From the NCBI RefSeq assembly GCF_014306105.1, contig NZ_JACRVF010000002.1:268273-332272 (forward strand): a stretch of DNA of 64,000 bases, in the 5' to 3' direction. The DNA is from Pontibacter cellulosilyticus (GTDB lineage: Bacteria; Bacteroidota; Bacteroidia; Cytophagales; Hymenobacteraceae). Under the pieces are notes generated by a model. The model worked only from the letters and a program-made list of their open reading frames with translations. It searched no databases and was not told where the DNA came from. Shown here piece after piece: positions 30,380-38,711 of this stretch (position 1 is its first letter; each line of letters opens with the position of its first letter). The position numbers were made by a program, and so were the translations under genes.

Positions 30380-30823
30380 ATGGCAACAGACAATAAAGAA
30401 CTGCTTAATTCCTCAAAAGCACCAGAGCCGGTGGGGCTGTACCCGCATGCACGGCGCGTGGGTAACCTGCTGTTCCTATCGGGAGTGGGACCCAGAGAGC
30501 GTGGCTCTAAAGCGATACCTGGCGTAGAACTGGATGAGGAGGGGAATATTCGCTCTTACGATATTGAAAAGCAATGCCACTCCGTTTTTCAGAATGTGCG
30601 TTACATTTTAGAAGATGCCGGCTCCAGTTGGGGTAACCTGGTGGATGTGACGGTGTTTTTGACGAATATGAAAGATGATTTCGCAACTTACAATAAACTA
30701 TACGCGGAGTACTTTAAGGACAATCAGCCTTGCCGTACTACCGTGGAGATAAACAAACTACCGACACCCATTGCCATAGAACTGAAGTGTATCGCTACGA
30801 TTGATACACCTGCAAAAGGCTAA
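30380..30823 (+). CDS. RidA-family protein (YjgF/YER057c/UK114)
   Basis: The 147-residue product belongs to the reactive-intermediate deaminase superfamily, whose members hydrolyse enamine/imine intermediates. Family features: NLLFLSGVGPRERG, DVTVFLTNMKDDFATYNKLYAEYF, and the Arg that binds substrate carboxylate in QPCRTTVEI. The longer loop (VELDEEGNI) resembles the 2-aminomuconate deaminase-like subgroup rather than archetypal RidA. ATG 30380 chosen; an overlapping ORF in another frame from 30309 is noise. Confidence 0.88.
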   Translation: MATDNKELLNSSKAPEPVGLYPHARRVGNLLFLSGVGPRERGSKAIPGVELDEEGNIRSYDIEKQCHSVFQNVRYILEDAGSSWGNLVDVTVFLTNMKDDFATYNKLYAEYFKDNQPCRTTVEINKLPTPIAIELKCIATIDTPAKG

Positions 30824-30841
30824 AGTATAAATTCAGAAGTT

Positions 30842-32659
30842 TTGAGCAACAACAGGAAAGAGTTTTACAGGCAACGTGCCGAGGCACTGGCTGCGCAGGA
30901 AAGCCGTGCCGCTACCAAATCAAGATGGGTATCGTGGCTTCGGGTTGGAGTATTTTTAGCAGGAGCCGGTACTGCCTACCATTTTTTTAGCACCGATAAT
31001 CAGGAAGCTGGTGCTGTAGCCATACTTGTTTTTTATACGCTGTTTATACTTGTGATGCGCTGGCACAGCAGACTGGAATTTACACACCAGCAATTCCTGC
31101 TACTGCGCAAGGTAAACGAAGAAGAGATCGAGAGACTGCAGGGTAAACTGCAACACTTTGATGGAGGTGCCACCTTCGTCGATGATCATCATCCTTACAC
31201 TTCTGATCTGGATATCTTTGGGCAAAACTCTTTGTTCCAGCTGATTAATCGCTCCGTTACAAGTATAGGGAGACTAAAGTTGGCCCGGTGGTTTAGGGTA
31301 GCTGCGCCTACACCAGTTATACTTCAACGGCAGCAGGCCATAGCAGAACTGGCCGCAGAAAACCAGCTGGACTGGCTACAGGACCTGCTGGCACTGCCAC
31401 GCCACTTCAAGCACGATGAAGTAACGGCAGCGGTCTTTATCCGGTGGTTCTCAGAAAGATCATTTTATAAGCAGCACGGCTGGGTAAAAGTGCTGGTTTT
31501 TGTGTTGCCTATAGTTACCCTTGCCGCCATTGCCGCATGGGCCTACGGAGCAGTGTCAGGTTTTGTGCCTTCAATTTTTCTGATTGTGCAGTTTATACTT
31601 GCTTACAGGTTTAGGGTAGAGCGCGACGAGTATTACGACAAAAGTATAGGTATTTACGAAGCCATGCGCAGCTACACCAGGCAGCTGCAGCACATCGAGC
31701 AAAAGCATTTCTCGTCGCCATTGCTGCAGGAGCTGCAGGCAAGGCTGCAGCAATCTGGTACTAAAGGCTCTGTTATCATTCACAAGCTGGCTAACATTAT
31801 AGACTTCTTCTCCTGGAGACTGAGCACACTGATGGCCTTTTTCCTGAATTCAATTTTGATGTGGGACTTTGTATGGATGTACCGCCTGGAGAACTGGCGC
31901 GACAGGTACCTGCCGCAGTTGGAGGAGATGCTGGACACGCTGGCCCAAATTGAGGCGCTGGCAAGTATAGCTTCCTATCAACATGCAAATCCAGATTATG
32001 CCATTCCAGTACTGTCGGAGCAGCCGTTTGAGTTGCATGCAAAAGAACTGGCGCACCCGCTTATCTTCTCTGTTACACCGATAGCCAATGATTTCGAGAT
32101 GCAGGGAGCAGGCAAAACGATGGTAGTAACAGGCTCTAACATGTCGGGTAAAACCACCTTTCTTCGTACAGTAGGTATAAATATGGTTCTGGCGCAGATG
32201 GGAGCACCTGTTTATGCAGACTCTATGAAGCTGGCTCCGGCACAAGTATACACCGCCATGCGTACTGCCGATAACCTGGCTGAAAATACCTCATCGTTCT
32301 ACGCTGAGCTCAAGCGCCTGCGCATGCTCCTGGAGCTGACAGAGAAGGGCCAGCCGGTTTTATACTTTCTGGACGAGATACTCAAAGGCACTAACTCCCG
32401 CGACCGCCACGCCGGCGCTATGGCCCTTATACGCCAGCTGCACAAGCGCAACGCATCCGGGTTTATCTCTACCCACGATCTGGAACTAGGAGCAATGGAG
32501 CAGGAACTGCCCGGCAGCGTATACAACTACAGCTTCAACAGCGATATTATCGGAGATGAAATAAAGTTCGATTACAAACTACACCAAGGTATTTGCCGTA
32601 GCTTTAACGCCAGCAAGCTGATGCAGCTGATGGGCATTGAGATAGAGGAGAAGGTATAG
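30842..32659 (+). CDS. Membrane-anchored MutS-related ATPase
   Basis: A 605-residue protein with two N-terminal membrane hairpins (about 28-75 and 220-258) and a C-terminal MutS-family ATPase domain: Walker A GSNMSGKTTFLRTVG (about 430), the MutS motif SSFYAELKRLRMLLEL, Walker B YFLDEILKGTNSRDR and the late motif STHDLELG. MutS mismatch-binding domain I (with F-x-E) is absent, so mismatch repair is unlikely. Found across Bacteroidota as 'DNA mismatch repair protein MutS' but its role is unknown. TTG start; 18 bp after the RidA gene, likely one transcript. Confidence 0.85.
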   Translation: MSNNRKEFYRQRAEALAAQESRAATKSRWVSWLRVGVFLAGAGTAYHFFSTDNQEAGAVAILVFYTLFILVMRWHSRLEFTHQQFLLLRKVNEEEIERLQGKLQHFDGGATFVDDHHPYTSDLDIFGQNSLFQLINRSVTSIGRLKLARWFRVAAPTPVILQRQQAIAELAAENQLDWLQDLLALPRHFKHDEVTAAVFIRWFSERSFYKQHGWVKVLVFVLPIVTLAAIAAWAYGAVSGFVPSIFLIVQFILAYRFRVERDEYYDKSIGIYEAMRSYTRQLQHIEQKHFSSPLLQELQARLQQSGTKGSVIIHKLANIIDFFSWRLSTLMAFFLNSILMWDFVWMYRLENWRDRYLPQLEEMLDTLAQIEALASIASYQHANPDYAIPVLSEQPFELHAKELAHPLIFSVTPIANDFEMQGAGKTMVVTGSNMSGKTTFLRTVGINMVLAQMGAPVYADSMKLAPAQVYTAMRTADNLAENTSSFYAELKRLRMLLELTEKGQPVLYFLDEILKGTNSRDRHAGAMALIRQLHKRNASGFISTHDLELGAMEQELPGSVYNYSFNSDIIGDEIKFDYKLHQGICRSFNASKLMQLMGIEIEEKV

Positions 32660-32726
32660 TTTATTTTGACAAAGGAGTTTTTGACGAATTACCAAAGAGC
32701 TTTCTGAAATAACCAAAGTCTCTCTA

Positions 32727-32815
32727 AGTTGTCATCTCGACGTTAGGAGAGATCTTTTCAGAACTCTTTTATGAACACTCTAAAGAGATTTCTCTAGAAA
32801 GTCACGATGACAACT
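32727..32815. repeat. Degenerate inverted-repeat element (GTCATCTCGA family)
   Basis: Left arm begins AAGTTGTCATCTCGACGTTA and right arm ends CGATGACAACTT; the right arm's reverse complement opens AAGTTGTCATCGTGA. The same motif, in a far better preserved copy, occurs at 41194-41277. Lies in the 248-bp spacer after the MutS-like gene and may act as a terminator or stabilising hairpin. Confidence 0.6.
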
Positions 32816-32907
32816 TCTTTCTAATTTCCCTCCTCAGTGGGGCAGGGTGGGTTGATCTCCTCCCAGATTTATACTTTATACTTTAACACATTCATAAAAA
32901 TAGAACC

Positions 32908-33150
32908 ATGAGAGTAATAGCAGATATACCAAACCCAGATGTTAAAATTACCTTGCATTCCTATAACGGCAAGTATATTCTAAAGCTTGAGAAAGCCAAC
33001 CTGGAGCAGATTTACAAGATAGAGGAAACTGAAGTAAACGGTGACGAAGGCGTTAAAGCCTTGATAGATGATGAATTTATTGCAGCCGTACTTAACCGTT
33101 TTCAGGATATGCGTGATGCGTTTGTGAGCACGATTAGGAGGAATGAGTAG
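32908..33150 (+). CDS. Small conserved-looking protein, function unknown
   Basis: An 80-residue protein I do not recognise by name. No signal peptide or membrane segment; alternating beta-strand pattern in the first half (RVIADIPNPDVKITLHSYNG, then KYILKLEKANLEQIYKIEE) and an acidic helix in the second half (EGVKALIDDEFIAAVLNRFQ). Codon use resembles the neighbours. A small cytoplasmic alpha/beta protein; role unknown. Confidence 0.65.
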   Translation: MRVIADIPNPDVKITLHSYNGKYILKLEKANLEQIYKIEETEVNGDEGVKALIDDEFIAAVLNRFQDMRDAFVSTIRRNE

Positions 33151-33204
33151 TATTACTTAAATTGAAATATTCTTTTCAATAATAAGTCTAATAAATATCC
33201 TTCT

Positions 33205-33516
33205 ATGCGAAAGTATGTTCTAACCAATCCTGTTTTTCCGTCTTACCTGATATACGGCGGACTTTTACTGGTTTTCCTGAGGACTCCTTTAGCTGCCAAC
33301 GATCTGGTTGAGCCGGAAAGTTTTCTGAGTGGTGCATTATTAGGAGCAGGAAGTGTATTTGTTTTGGCTGGATTTATACTGCGATTCTATCATGCGAGGC
33401 AGAACGGACAGCAGAAAAACTTTTTGTTTAGCATAGCCCTTGGTGTTGCCGTACTTGTTGCTTTAATGGCGACTGGTATTATACATACTCCAGACTTATT
33501 GCAGAATATACTCTAG
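33205..33516 (+). CDS. Small membrane protein, function unknown
   Basis: The 103-residue product has three hydrophobic segments (about 12-27, 43-63 and 74-94) and a short basic loop RFYHARQNGQQKN between the second and third. No recognised family. It starts 55 bp after the preceding small gene and ends before the shared terminator with tsf. Confidence 0.6.
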   Translation: MRKYVLTNPVFPSYLIYGGLLLVFLRTPLAANDLVEPESFLSGALLGAGSVFVLAGFILRFYHARQNGQQKNFLFSIALGVAVLVALMATGIIHTPDLLQNIL

Positions 33517-33565
33517 GATTTGTGCCTCTGAAAGTACAAGTTCATACCAATATTATAACACATAA

Positions 33566-33594
33566 AAAAGCCCCTGATTTCTCAGGGGCTTTTC
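33566..33594. terminator. Bidirectional terminator between 33205 gene and tsf
   Basis: Stem AAAAGCCCCTGA/TCAGGGGCTTTT (33566-33577 with 33582-33593), 4-nt loop TTTC, A-rich left and T-rich right, between convergent genes. Confidence 0.88.
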
Positions 33595-33614
33595 CTTTAT
33601 ACTTCAGCTTATAC

Positions 33615-34448
33615 TTAAGCGATAGCTACACGCTTGAAGTTGTTAACTGTCATGCCTTTGCTAGTTTTGTCAAGCAGCTGCGCGATAGTTAAAGAAGAGT
33701 CTTTTACAAACTCTTGGTTAAGCAGCGTGTTCTCTTTGTAGAACTTGTTCAGCTTGCCCATTGCAATTTTCTCAAGCATAGCCTCTGGCTTGCCTTCAGC
33801 ACGAGCCTGATCTTTACCGATCTCGATCTCACGCTCAACAGTAGCAGCGTCAACGCCATCTTTGTCAAGAGCAACCGGGTTCATAGCAGCAATCTGCATC
33901 GCTACGTCTTTACCAACTTCAGTTGCATCTGTACCGTTTGTATTTACAAGACCTACCAATACACCTAATTTACCAGTAGAGTGCGTGTAAGCAACAACCT
34001 GGTCAGCGTTTACAGTCTCATAAGAAACTACGTCAATTTTCTCACCGATTTTACCCATCAGGTCAGTGATGTGGTCCTGAAGTGAACGGCCATCTTCCTG
34101 GTTTGCAGCGAGAAGTTCTTCTTTAGTAGCAGCGTTAGTAGATACTGCAGTATCCATAACTCTTTGTGCTAAGCTCTTGAAATCAGCAACTTTAGAAACT
34201 GGCTCAGTTTCGCAAGCTAGTGCAACTACTTTACCGTTCTTGTTGTCATCGCTAACCTGCGTTAAAACGATACCCTCAGAGGTTACGTTCTCAGCACGCT
34301 TGCTGGCAATTTTCTGGCCCTGCTTACGAAGAATATCTTTAGCTGCTTCGAAATCGCCGTTAGCTTCTGTAAGCGCCTTCTTGCAGTCCATCATACCTGC
34401 TCCGGTTTCCTGACGGAGTCTGTTAACGTCTTGTGCTGTAATAGCCAT
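33615..34448 (-). CDS. tsf: Translation elongation factor Ts
   Basis: Nucleotide exchange factor for EF-Tu. The 277-residue product starts with the UBA-like domain containing RQETGAGMMDCKKALTEANG and carries TDF-like VADFKSLAQR; the core ends KDSSLTIAQLLD. Last gene of the rplM-rpsI-rpsB-tsf operon, separated from rpsB by 164 bp of AT-rich sequence with no gene. Confidence 0.97.
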   Translation of the reverse strand: MAITAQDVNRLRQETGAGMMDCKKALTEANGDFEAAKDILRKQGQKIASKRAENVTSEGIVLTQVSDDNKNGKVVALACETEPVSKVADFKSLAQRVMDTAVSTNAATKEELLAANQEDGRSLQDHITDLMGKIGEKIDVVSYETVNADQVVAYTHSTGKLGVLVGLVNTNGTDATEVGKDVAMQIAAMNPVALDKDGVDAATVEREIEIGKDQARAEGKPEAMLEKIAMGKLNKFYKENTLLNQEFVKDSSLTIAQLLDKTSKGMTVNNFKRVAIA

Positions 34449-34612
34449 GATCTTTATAATTAAGAATTATGAATTATAAATTATGAATTTTATCTGAATG
34501 AGGCTGAAATGGTAACATACTGTTTACATACTCAGAGCCCCTAAAACAAACTGAACATTGAAGCAGCAAAGCCCAATGTTCAGTTCGTTGTTATTGCAAT
34601 ATGAACAATTGA

Positions 34613-35380
34613 TTATTGCTCGTCAGCTTCTTGTTTAGCCTTGATGCCTTCTTCCTCAGAACGCTTACGCTCAGTCTCCTCTTTGTCAACTTTGCGCTCT
34701 GACAAACCTTCTTCGATAGCCTTACCGATCAGAGAAACGATAAGTGCTACAGACTTAGATGCGTCGTCGTTTGCAGGGATTGGGAAATCTACCAGCTCTG
34801 GGTTAGAGTTAGTATCGCAAATAGCGAAAACCGGCAGGTTAAGTTTCTGAGCCTCTTTTACTGCGATGTGCTCACGCTTAACGTCAACGATGAAAAGAGC
34901 TGCTGGCAGTCTTGAAAGGTCAGCGATACCGCCAAGTACTCTTTCAAGTTTCTCACGCTCACGAGAAAGCATTAATCTCTCACGCTTTGCGATAGCTGCA
35001 TAAGCAGTGTTGTCTTTCACCATCTTATCGATAGTAGACATTTTCTTAAGAGACTTACGCACAGTAGCGAAGTTAGTAAGCATACCGCCTAACCAACGAT
35101 CAGTAACGTAAGGCATTTTAAGACGACGAGCCTCTTCCGCTACGATGTCCTGCGCCTGCTTCTTAGTAGCAACGAAAAGGATCTTACGGCCAGACTTCGC
35201 GATGTTCTTGATAGCGGCAGAAGCCTCATCAAGCGCAACTAATGTCTTATTTAAGTCAATGATGTGGATACCATTCTTCTCCATGAAGATGTATGGAGCC
35301 ATTTTCGGATCCCACTTGCGGGTAAGGTGGCCAAAGTGAACACCTGCCTCAAGTAATTCTTTATAATTAGTACTTGCCAT
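34613..35380 (-). CDS. rpsB: 30S ribosomal protein S2
   Basis: A 255-residue S2 with the start region LLEAGVHFGHLTRKWDPKMA, the ATKKQAQDIV and TDRWLGGMLTNF segments and PALFIVDV. The acidic/basic C-terminal tail (EETERKRSEEEGIKAKQEA) is low complexity. Third gene of the ribosomal operon; rpsI ends 21 bp upstream. Confidence 0.98.
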   Translation of the reverse strand: MASTNYKELLEAGVHFGHLTRKWDPKMAPYIFMEKNGIHIIDLNKTLVALDEASAAIKNIAKSGRKILFVATKKQAQDIVAEEARRLKMPYVTDRWLGGMLTNFATVRKSLKKMSTIDKMVKDNTAYAAIAKRERLMLSREREKLERVLGGIADLSRLPAALFIVDVKREHIAVKEAQKLNLPVFAICDTNSNPELVDFPIPANDDASKSVALIVSLIGKAIEEGLSERKVDKEETERKRSEEEGIKAKQEADEQ

Positions 35381-35401
35381 GTTGTTGATACACCTTTAAT
35401 A

Positions 35402-35788
35402 TTAACGTTTACTGAACTGGAATGAACGACGTGCTTTACGCTTACCGAACTTCTTACGCTCCACCATACGTGGGTCACGAGTGATGAATCCTTCTTTACG
35501 AAGGGCTGACTTAGTCTCGGCGTTCTCAACTACCAGTGCTTTAGATATAGCAAGTCTTAGTGCCTCAGCCTGGCCGCTTACACCACCACCTTTTAGATTA
35601 GCAGTAACATCGTACTTGCCAATTAGATCTAAGGTTTGAAACGGCTGATTTACTATAGTTTGCAATACTTCGTTAGGGAAGTATGCCTTGATATCTTTAC
35701 CGTTAATAGTGATATTCCCTTGCCCGGCCGTCATGTAGATACGAGCCACCGAGGTTTTTCTTCTACCAGATGTATTGATAACTTCCAT
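35402..35788 (-). CDS. rpsI: 30S ribosomal protein S9
   Basis: The 128-residue product has the S9 hallmarks: INTSGRRKTSVARIYMTAGQ at the start, GGGVSGQAEALRLAISKAL in the middle and the basic end KKFGKRKARRSFQFSKR, whose C-terminal Arg contacts P-site tRNA. Lies 5 bp after rplM. Confidence 0.98.
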   Translation of the reverse strand: MEVINTSGRRKTSVARIYMTAGQGNITINGKDIKAYFPNEVLQTIVNQPFQTLDLIGKYDVTANLKGGGVSGQAEALRLAISKALVVENAETKSALRKEGFITRDPRMVERKKFGKRKARRSFQFSKR

Positions 35789-35793
35789 TAAAA

Positions 35794-36243
35794 TTATAAG
35801 TTGAAGGTTAATTCTTTAGGCTGCTGAGCTGCAAATGGATGCTCGCTTCCTGCAAAAACATGAAGATTTCTGAATAGCTCGCGACCTAGTGGGCCTTTAG
35901 GCAACATGCCACGAACTGCGCGCTCTACTAGCAGCGTTGATGATTTCGCCTTTAGCTCACGTGGAGAAGTTTTTCTCTGACCGCCTGGGTAACCAGTGTG
36001 TGTCAGGTAGTACTTCTGATCCCACTTACGGCCTGTGAAACGTACATTATCAGAGTTGATAATGATCACGTTGTCGCCGCAGTCAGCATTAGGAGTGTAT
36101 GAAGGCTTATGCTTGCCTTTCAGGATCTTGGCAACTTCCGATGCCACGCGACCCAAGCTTCCTTGACCTGCATCAACAATCACCCAGCCTTTGTTGGCTG
36201 TCTGCTTGTTGACAGTAAGGGTCTTATAACTTAAATGATCCAT
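35794..36243 (-). CDS. rplM: 50S ribosomal protein L13
   Basis: A 149-residue L13: WVIVDAGQGSLGRVASEVAK near the start, YTPNADCGDNVIIINSDN, and the signature VRGMLPKGPLGRELFRNLHV. First gene of the operon; ATG at 36243 is preceded by a good promoter 65-95 bp upstream. A conserved pairing with rpsI. Confidence 0.98.
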   Translation of the reverse strand: MDHLSYKTLTVNKQTANKGWVIVDAGQGSLGRVASEVAKILKGKHKPSYTPNADCGDNVIIINSDNVRFTGRKWDQKYYLTHTGYPGGQRKTSPRELKAKSSTLLVERAVRGMLPKGPLGRELFRNLHVFAGSEHPFAAQQPKELTFNL

Positions 36244-36307
36244 TTTTAGTGGTTGTAAGCGATTTATTTATTTAATTAATGATTTTTCGGTCTTTGAAAA
36301 ATGGTCA

Positions 36308-36338
36308 CAAAGATAGAAAGACTTTATTTGATATGCAA
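36308..36338 (-). promoter_or_regulatory. Promoter of the rplM-rpsI-rpsB-tsf operon
   Basis: On the minus strand, TTG (36338-36336), a 20-bp spacer, then TATCTTTG (36315-36308): an almost ideal Bacteroidota housekeeping promoter (TTG near -33, TAnnTTTG near -7). The expected start lies about 55-60 bp upstream of the rplM ATG. Confidence 0.75.
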
Positions 36339-36404
36339 TACATAGGGTAGAAATATCCTGTGTAACAGGGAGGTAGCTAGAGGTTGAGCTATTTATATTA
36401 AACA

Positions 36405-36447
36405 AGACAGCCCCTAAAGTATAAGTGTTATACCTTAGGGGCTGTGT
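36405..36447 (-). terminator. Probable terminator after the blaR1-like gene
   Basis: Stem ACAGCCCCTAA/TTAGGGGCTGT (36407-36417 with 36435-36445), with inner GTATA/TATAC pairing. The minus-strand tail (CTTGTTTAAT) is only weakly T-rich, so termination may be partial. Confidence 0.55.
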
Positions 36448-36461
36448 CAGAAGTTGTTCTG

Positions 36462-38132
36462 TTAGTTCTTCTTTATCATCACTGGCGGCGGCGGAGGAAG
36501 CAAACCTGGCAACTCACCATACTTGCTTTTTGCTTTAGCCATACTTTTCGCATCGTTCAGTTCATAAAGTTCAGTACCGCCAGATTTTAGGAAGAGCACG
36601 ATTTGTTCATCCTTTTGTTCATTCATAGTCCAACCTACTTTTTTTACTGTGGGATTTCTTTTTAAGAAGTTCGTGTACTCCACGGGTAAGTTGTTTCTGT
36701 CCTTGTAGTATTCTATCTCTTCTGGAATAAATATCTTTTGTTTTGTCTCCTGTATTACTTTTTGAGAGCGGGCATCAAATTCTTCCTGTGTCACAACTTC
36801 TGCCGGAGGAGGTGAAGAAGGCAACTTACCATACTTTTTCTCTGCTGCAGCTCTGCTTGCTTTGTCTTCCAGGTTATAAATCTCTTCTGTTTTCTCCAGT
36901 CTTACTATTATCTGGTTTGCTGTAGTCCAAAAAAGCTTTCGTACCTGTGGGTTACGGGCATAAAATTCTTTGTACTCATCTACTACCTGTGGTCTTTTTT
37001 CCTGAGCGGCACCTGGAATACTGGCCATTACTTTGTCGTATAGCTCGTTATCTGGTAAGTATAAGCCATACTTTTTATATGCCTTCGCTATATCCTGCTC
37101 ATTGTCCAGCTGGTATTCATCCACATCTCCGGCAATTGGAGTTATGGTTAACGTATGGGGAGCTGTCCAACAGGCGTTTGTAAACGTTGGCTCTTTTTTA
37201 ATGTAGATGTCAGGACCTACTTTAGTGTATTGGCTAATTTCTACAGCATCACCTGCCTTAGGTTTTGCTATACCATTAAACGTCAGGAGCAGCACGGCTG
37301 CAACTGGTATTACTGCCAGAAATTTCAGCAGATGCGCTTTGGTGCTTGGTAATTTGTTCATCATGGCTATTCTTGTTTTAAGTGGTGAGAGATTAAATTG
37401 GTTAGCTATTTGCGGCTCTGAGATGCCGGTAACTTTAAGCAGGAGGTACTGGTAGTCTTTCCGGTCTACGCCAGCGGTAAGTACATTTTGGTCGGCAATA
37501 AACTCCAGGTTCTCTTTAATAGCTTTTTTCATAAGCCATCCACCCGGGTTAAACCAGTAGAAAAGTGCGCTGAACTCAGTAAATAAAACATCCAGTGTAT
37601 GCCAGCCTTTTACATGCACCAGCTCATGGCTAAGTATGGCATCGAGTTCCTGCTGCTTGTGTTGCTCCGGGTTAAGGTAGATAGACTGCCAGAACGAGAA
37701 CGCGTGGCTTATACTTTTCACTTGTCTGTAGCCTATGCCTCTGTACAAAGCTGGTTCCGATGAAGTATGGATCTTGTAGAGCGATGTAAACTGCATCACC
37801 AGCCTGACAAGTATAACTGCTGCGCCCAGCCAGAACAGGTATACAGGTAGAAGCCAGTAGTCGAACGCCGTTGCCTGTTCGGGTGCTGCAGGCGCCACGG
37901 TAAAGGCAGGTATGGCGGCAACATAGGTATTTACTACCGCCAGTTCCTGGTGCTGGCTAAACCAACCGGACAGGTCTACGAGTGGGTACAGCACAGAAAA
38001 CATTATCCCGAACAGCAGGAAAGCACGGTTCAGGTTATAAAAAGTTAGCCGGCGCAGCACGAAATGATAAGCCAGGTAAAACAGGACCAAGGCAACGTTT
38101 GCTTTCAGGAGGTATAGGAGTAAGGCTGGCAT
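36462..38132 (-). CDS. BlaR1/MecR1-like M56 membrane metallopeptidase with repeated C-terminal domain
   Basis: A 556-residue integral-membrane sensor protease. Four membrane segments (about 4-24, 33-50, 92-113 and 268-288), zinc motif HELVH (169-173) and the downstream ENLEFIADQ typical of M56. BlaR1 proteases cleave the BlaI repressor upon a signal. Instead of a penicillin-binding domain, the exported part (about 290-556) has three imperfect repeats sharing W-T...EYxL...A-x-A-x-KYG-x-LP at about 318-360, 399-438 and 499-543. Ends in a Pro-rich tail. One bp from blaI, hence co-transcribed. Confidence 0.88.
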   Translation of the reverse strand: MPALLLYLLKANVALVLFYLAYHFVLRRLTFYNLNRAFLLFGIMFSVLYPLVDLSGWFSQHQELAVVNTYVAAIPAFTVAPAAPEQATAFDYWLLPVYLFWLGAAVILVRLVMQFTSLYKIHTSSEPALYRGIGYRQVKSISHAFSFWQSIYLNPEQHKQQELDAILSHELVHVKGWHTLDVLFTEFSALFYWFNPGGWLMKKAIKENLEFIADQNVLTAGVDRKDYQYLLLKVTGISEPQIANQFNLSPLKTRIAMMNKLPSTKAHLLKFLAVIPVAAVLLLTFNGIAKPKAGDAVEISQYTKVGPDIYIKKEPTFTNACWTAPHTLTITPIAGDVDEYQLDNEQDIAKAYKKYGLYLPDNELYDKVMASIPGAAQEKRPQVVDEYKEFYARNPQVRKLFWTTANQIIVRLEKTEEIYNLEDKASRAAAEKKYGKLPSSPPPAEVVTQEEFDARSQKVIQETKQKIFIPEEIEYYKDRNNLPVEYTNFLKRNPTVKKVGWTMNEQKDEQIVLFLKSGGTELYELNDAKSMAKAKSKYGELPGLLPPPPPVMIKKN

Positions 38133-38133
38133 A

Positions 38134-38499
38134 TTATTCAGATTTTTTGTTTTCGATCATGTCAATAATCTCTTTCAACTCTGCAGCGCTTATCTGCTTT
38201 TCTTTCGCAAAAAAGGCCACCAGTTCTTTGTATGAGCTTTTAAAGTAGTCGCCTACAAAACCTTTCATGAACTTCTTCTTGTAATCCTCCTCTTTTAAAA
38301 GGGGCAGGTAACGGTAAGAATTGCCCATCTTCTCACTTTTCACAAAGCTCTTTTTCTCAAGGTTCTTAACCGTTGAGGCCAGCGTAGTATAAGGTGGCTT
38401 TGGCTCGGGCAACTTCTCCAGGAAATCCTTTATAAAGCCGCCGCCGGTTTCCCAGATCACCTGCATAGCTTCTTCTTCTTGTTGTGTCAGCTTTTCCAT
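38134..38499 (-). CDS. BlaI/MecI/CopY-family transcriptional repressor
   Basis: A 121-residue winged-helix repressor: EKLTQQEEEAMQVIWETGGG then YTTLASTVKNLEKKSFVKSEK as the DNA-binding part, and a C-terminal dimerisation helix region (SYKELVAFFAKEKQIS). ATG 38499 is chosen because family members begin right at this MEKLT; the frame extends upstream through the operator. Three palindromic operators lie immediately upstream, implying autorepression of this gene and the adjacent peptidase gene. Confidence 0.92.
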   Translation of the reverse strand: MEKLTQQEEEAMQVIWETGGGFIKDFLEKLPEPKPPYTTLASTVKNLEKKSFVKSEKMGNSYRYLPLLKEEDYKKKFMKGFVGDYFKSSYKELVAFFAKEKQISAAELKEIIDMIENKKSE

Positions 38500-38504
38500 A
38501 CTTT

Positions 38505-38561
38505 TACGATGTTTTCGTATAGTTACGAAATATTCGTAATTAAAGCTACGAAATGTTCGTA
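38505..38561 (-). promoter_or_regulatory. Array of three BlaI-type operators
   Basis: Three 15-bp imperfect palindromes of the form TACGA-N5-TCGTA: TACGATGTTTTCGTA (38505-38519), TACGAAATATTCGTA (38524-38538) and TACGAAATGTTCGTA (38547-38561). Start-to-start steps are 19 and 23 bp. The nearest box ends 5 bp before the repressor ATG, so a bound dimer would cover the promoter/start region. The binding protein is inferred from position and symmetry. Confidence 0.8.
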
Positions 38562-38711
38562 AATATTTTTTTAATCCTGAAAAATAAGCTCCTGGGATTA
38601 ACAGCAAGTATAGGCTGGCCGCAGGTGTAAACGGTAGTTAAGGCTTAAAATGGCGGCTTATTAGGAAATCTTAATATTATTTCTGAATATAAAGTATCTA
38701 TACTTGCTACT

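Noticed and set aside
30309..30527. A 72-codon plus-strand frame overlapping the RidA gene.
   Set aside because: The RidA frame has clear family motifs over the same bases, so this one is a shadow.
32908..33516. The two small genes as a toxin-antitoxin pair.
   Set aside because: One is a soluble alpha/beta protein and the other a three-helix membrane protein; neither has toxin or antitoxin motifs and they are 54 bp apart.
36462..38499. The BlaR1/BlaI pair as a beta-lactam resistance system.
   Set aside because: No beta-lactamase or PBP gene is adjacent and the penicillin-binding sensor domain is missing.
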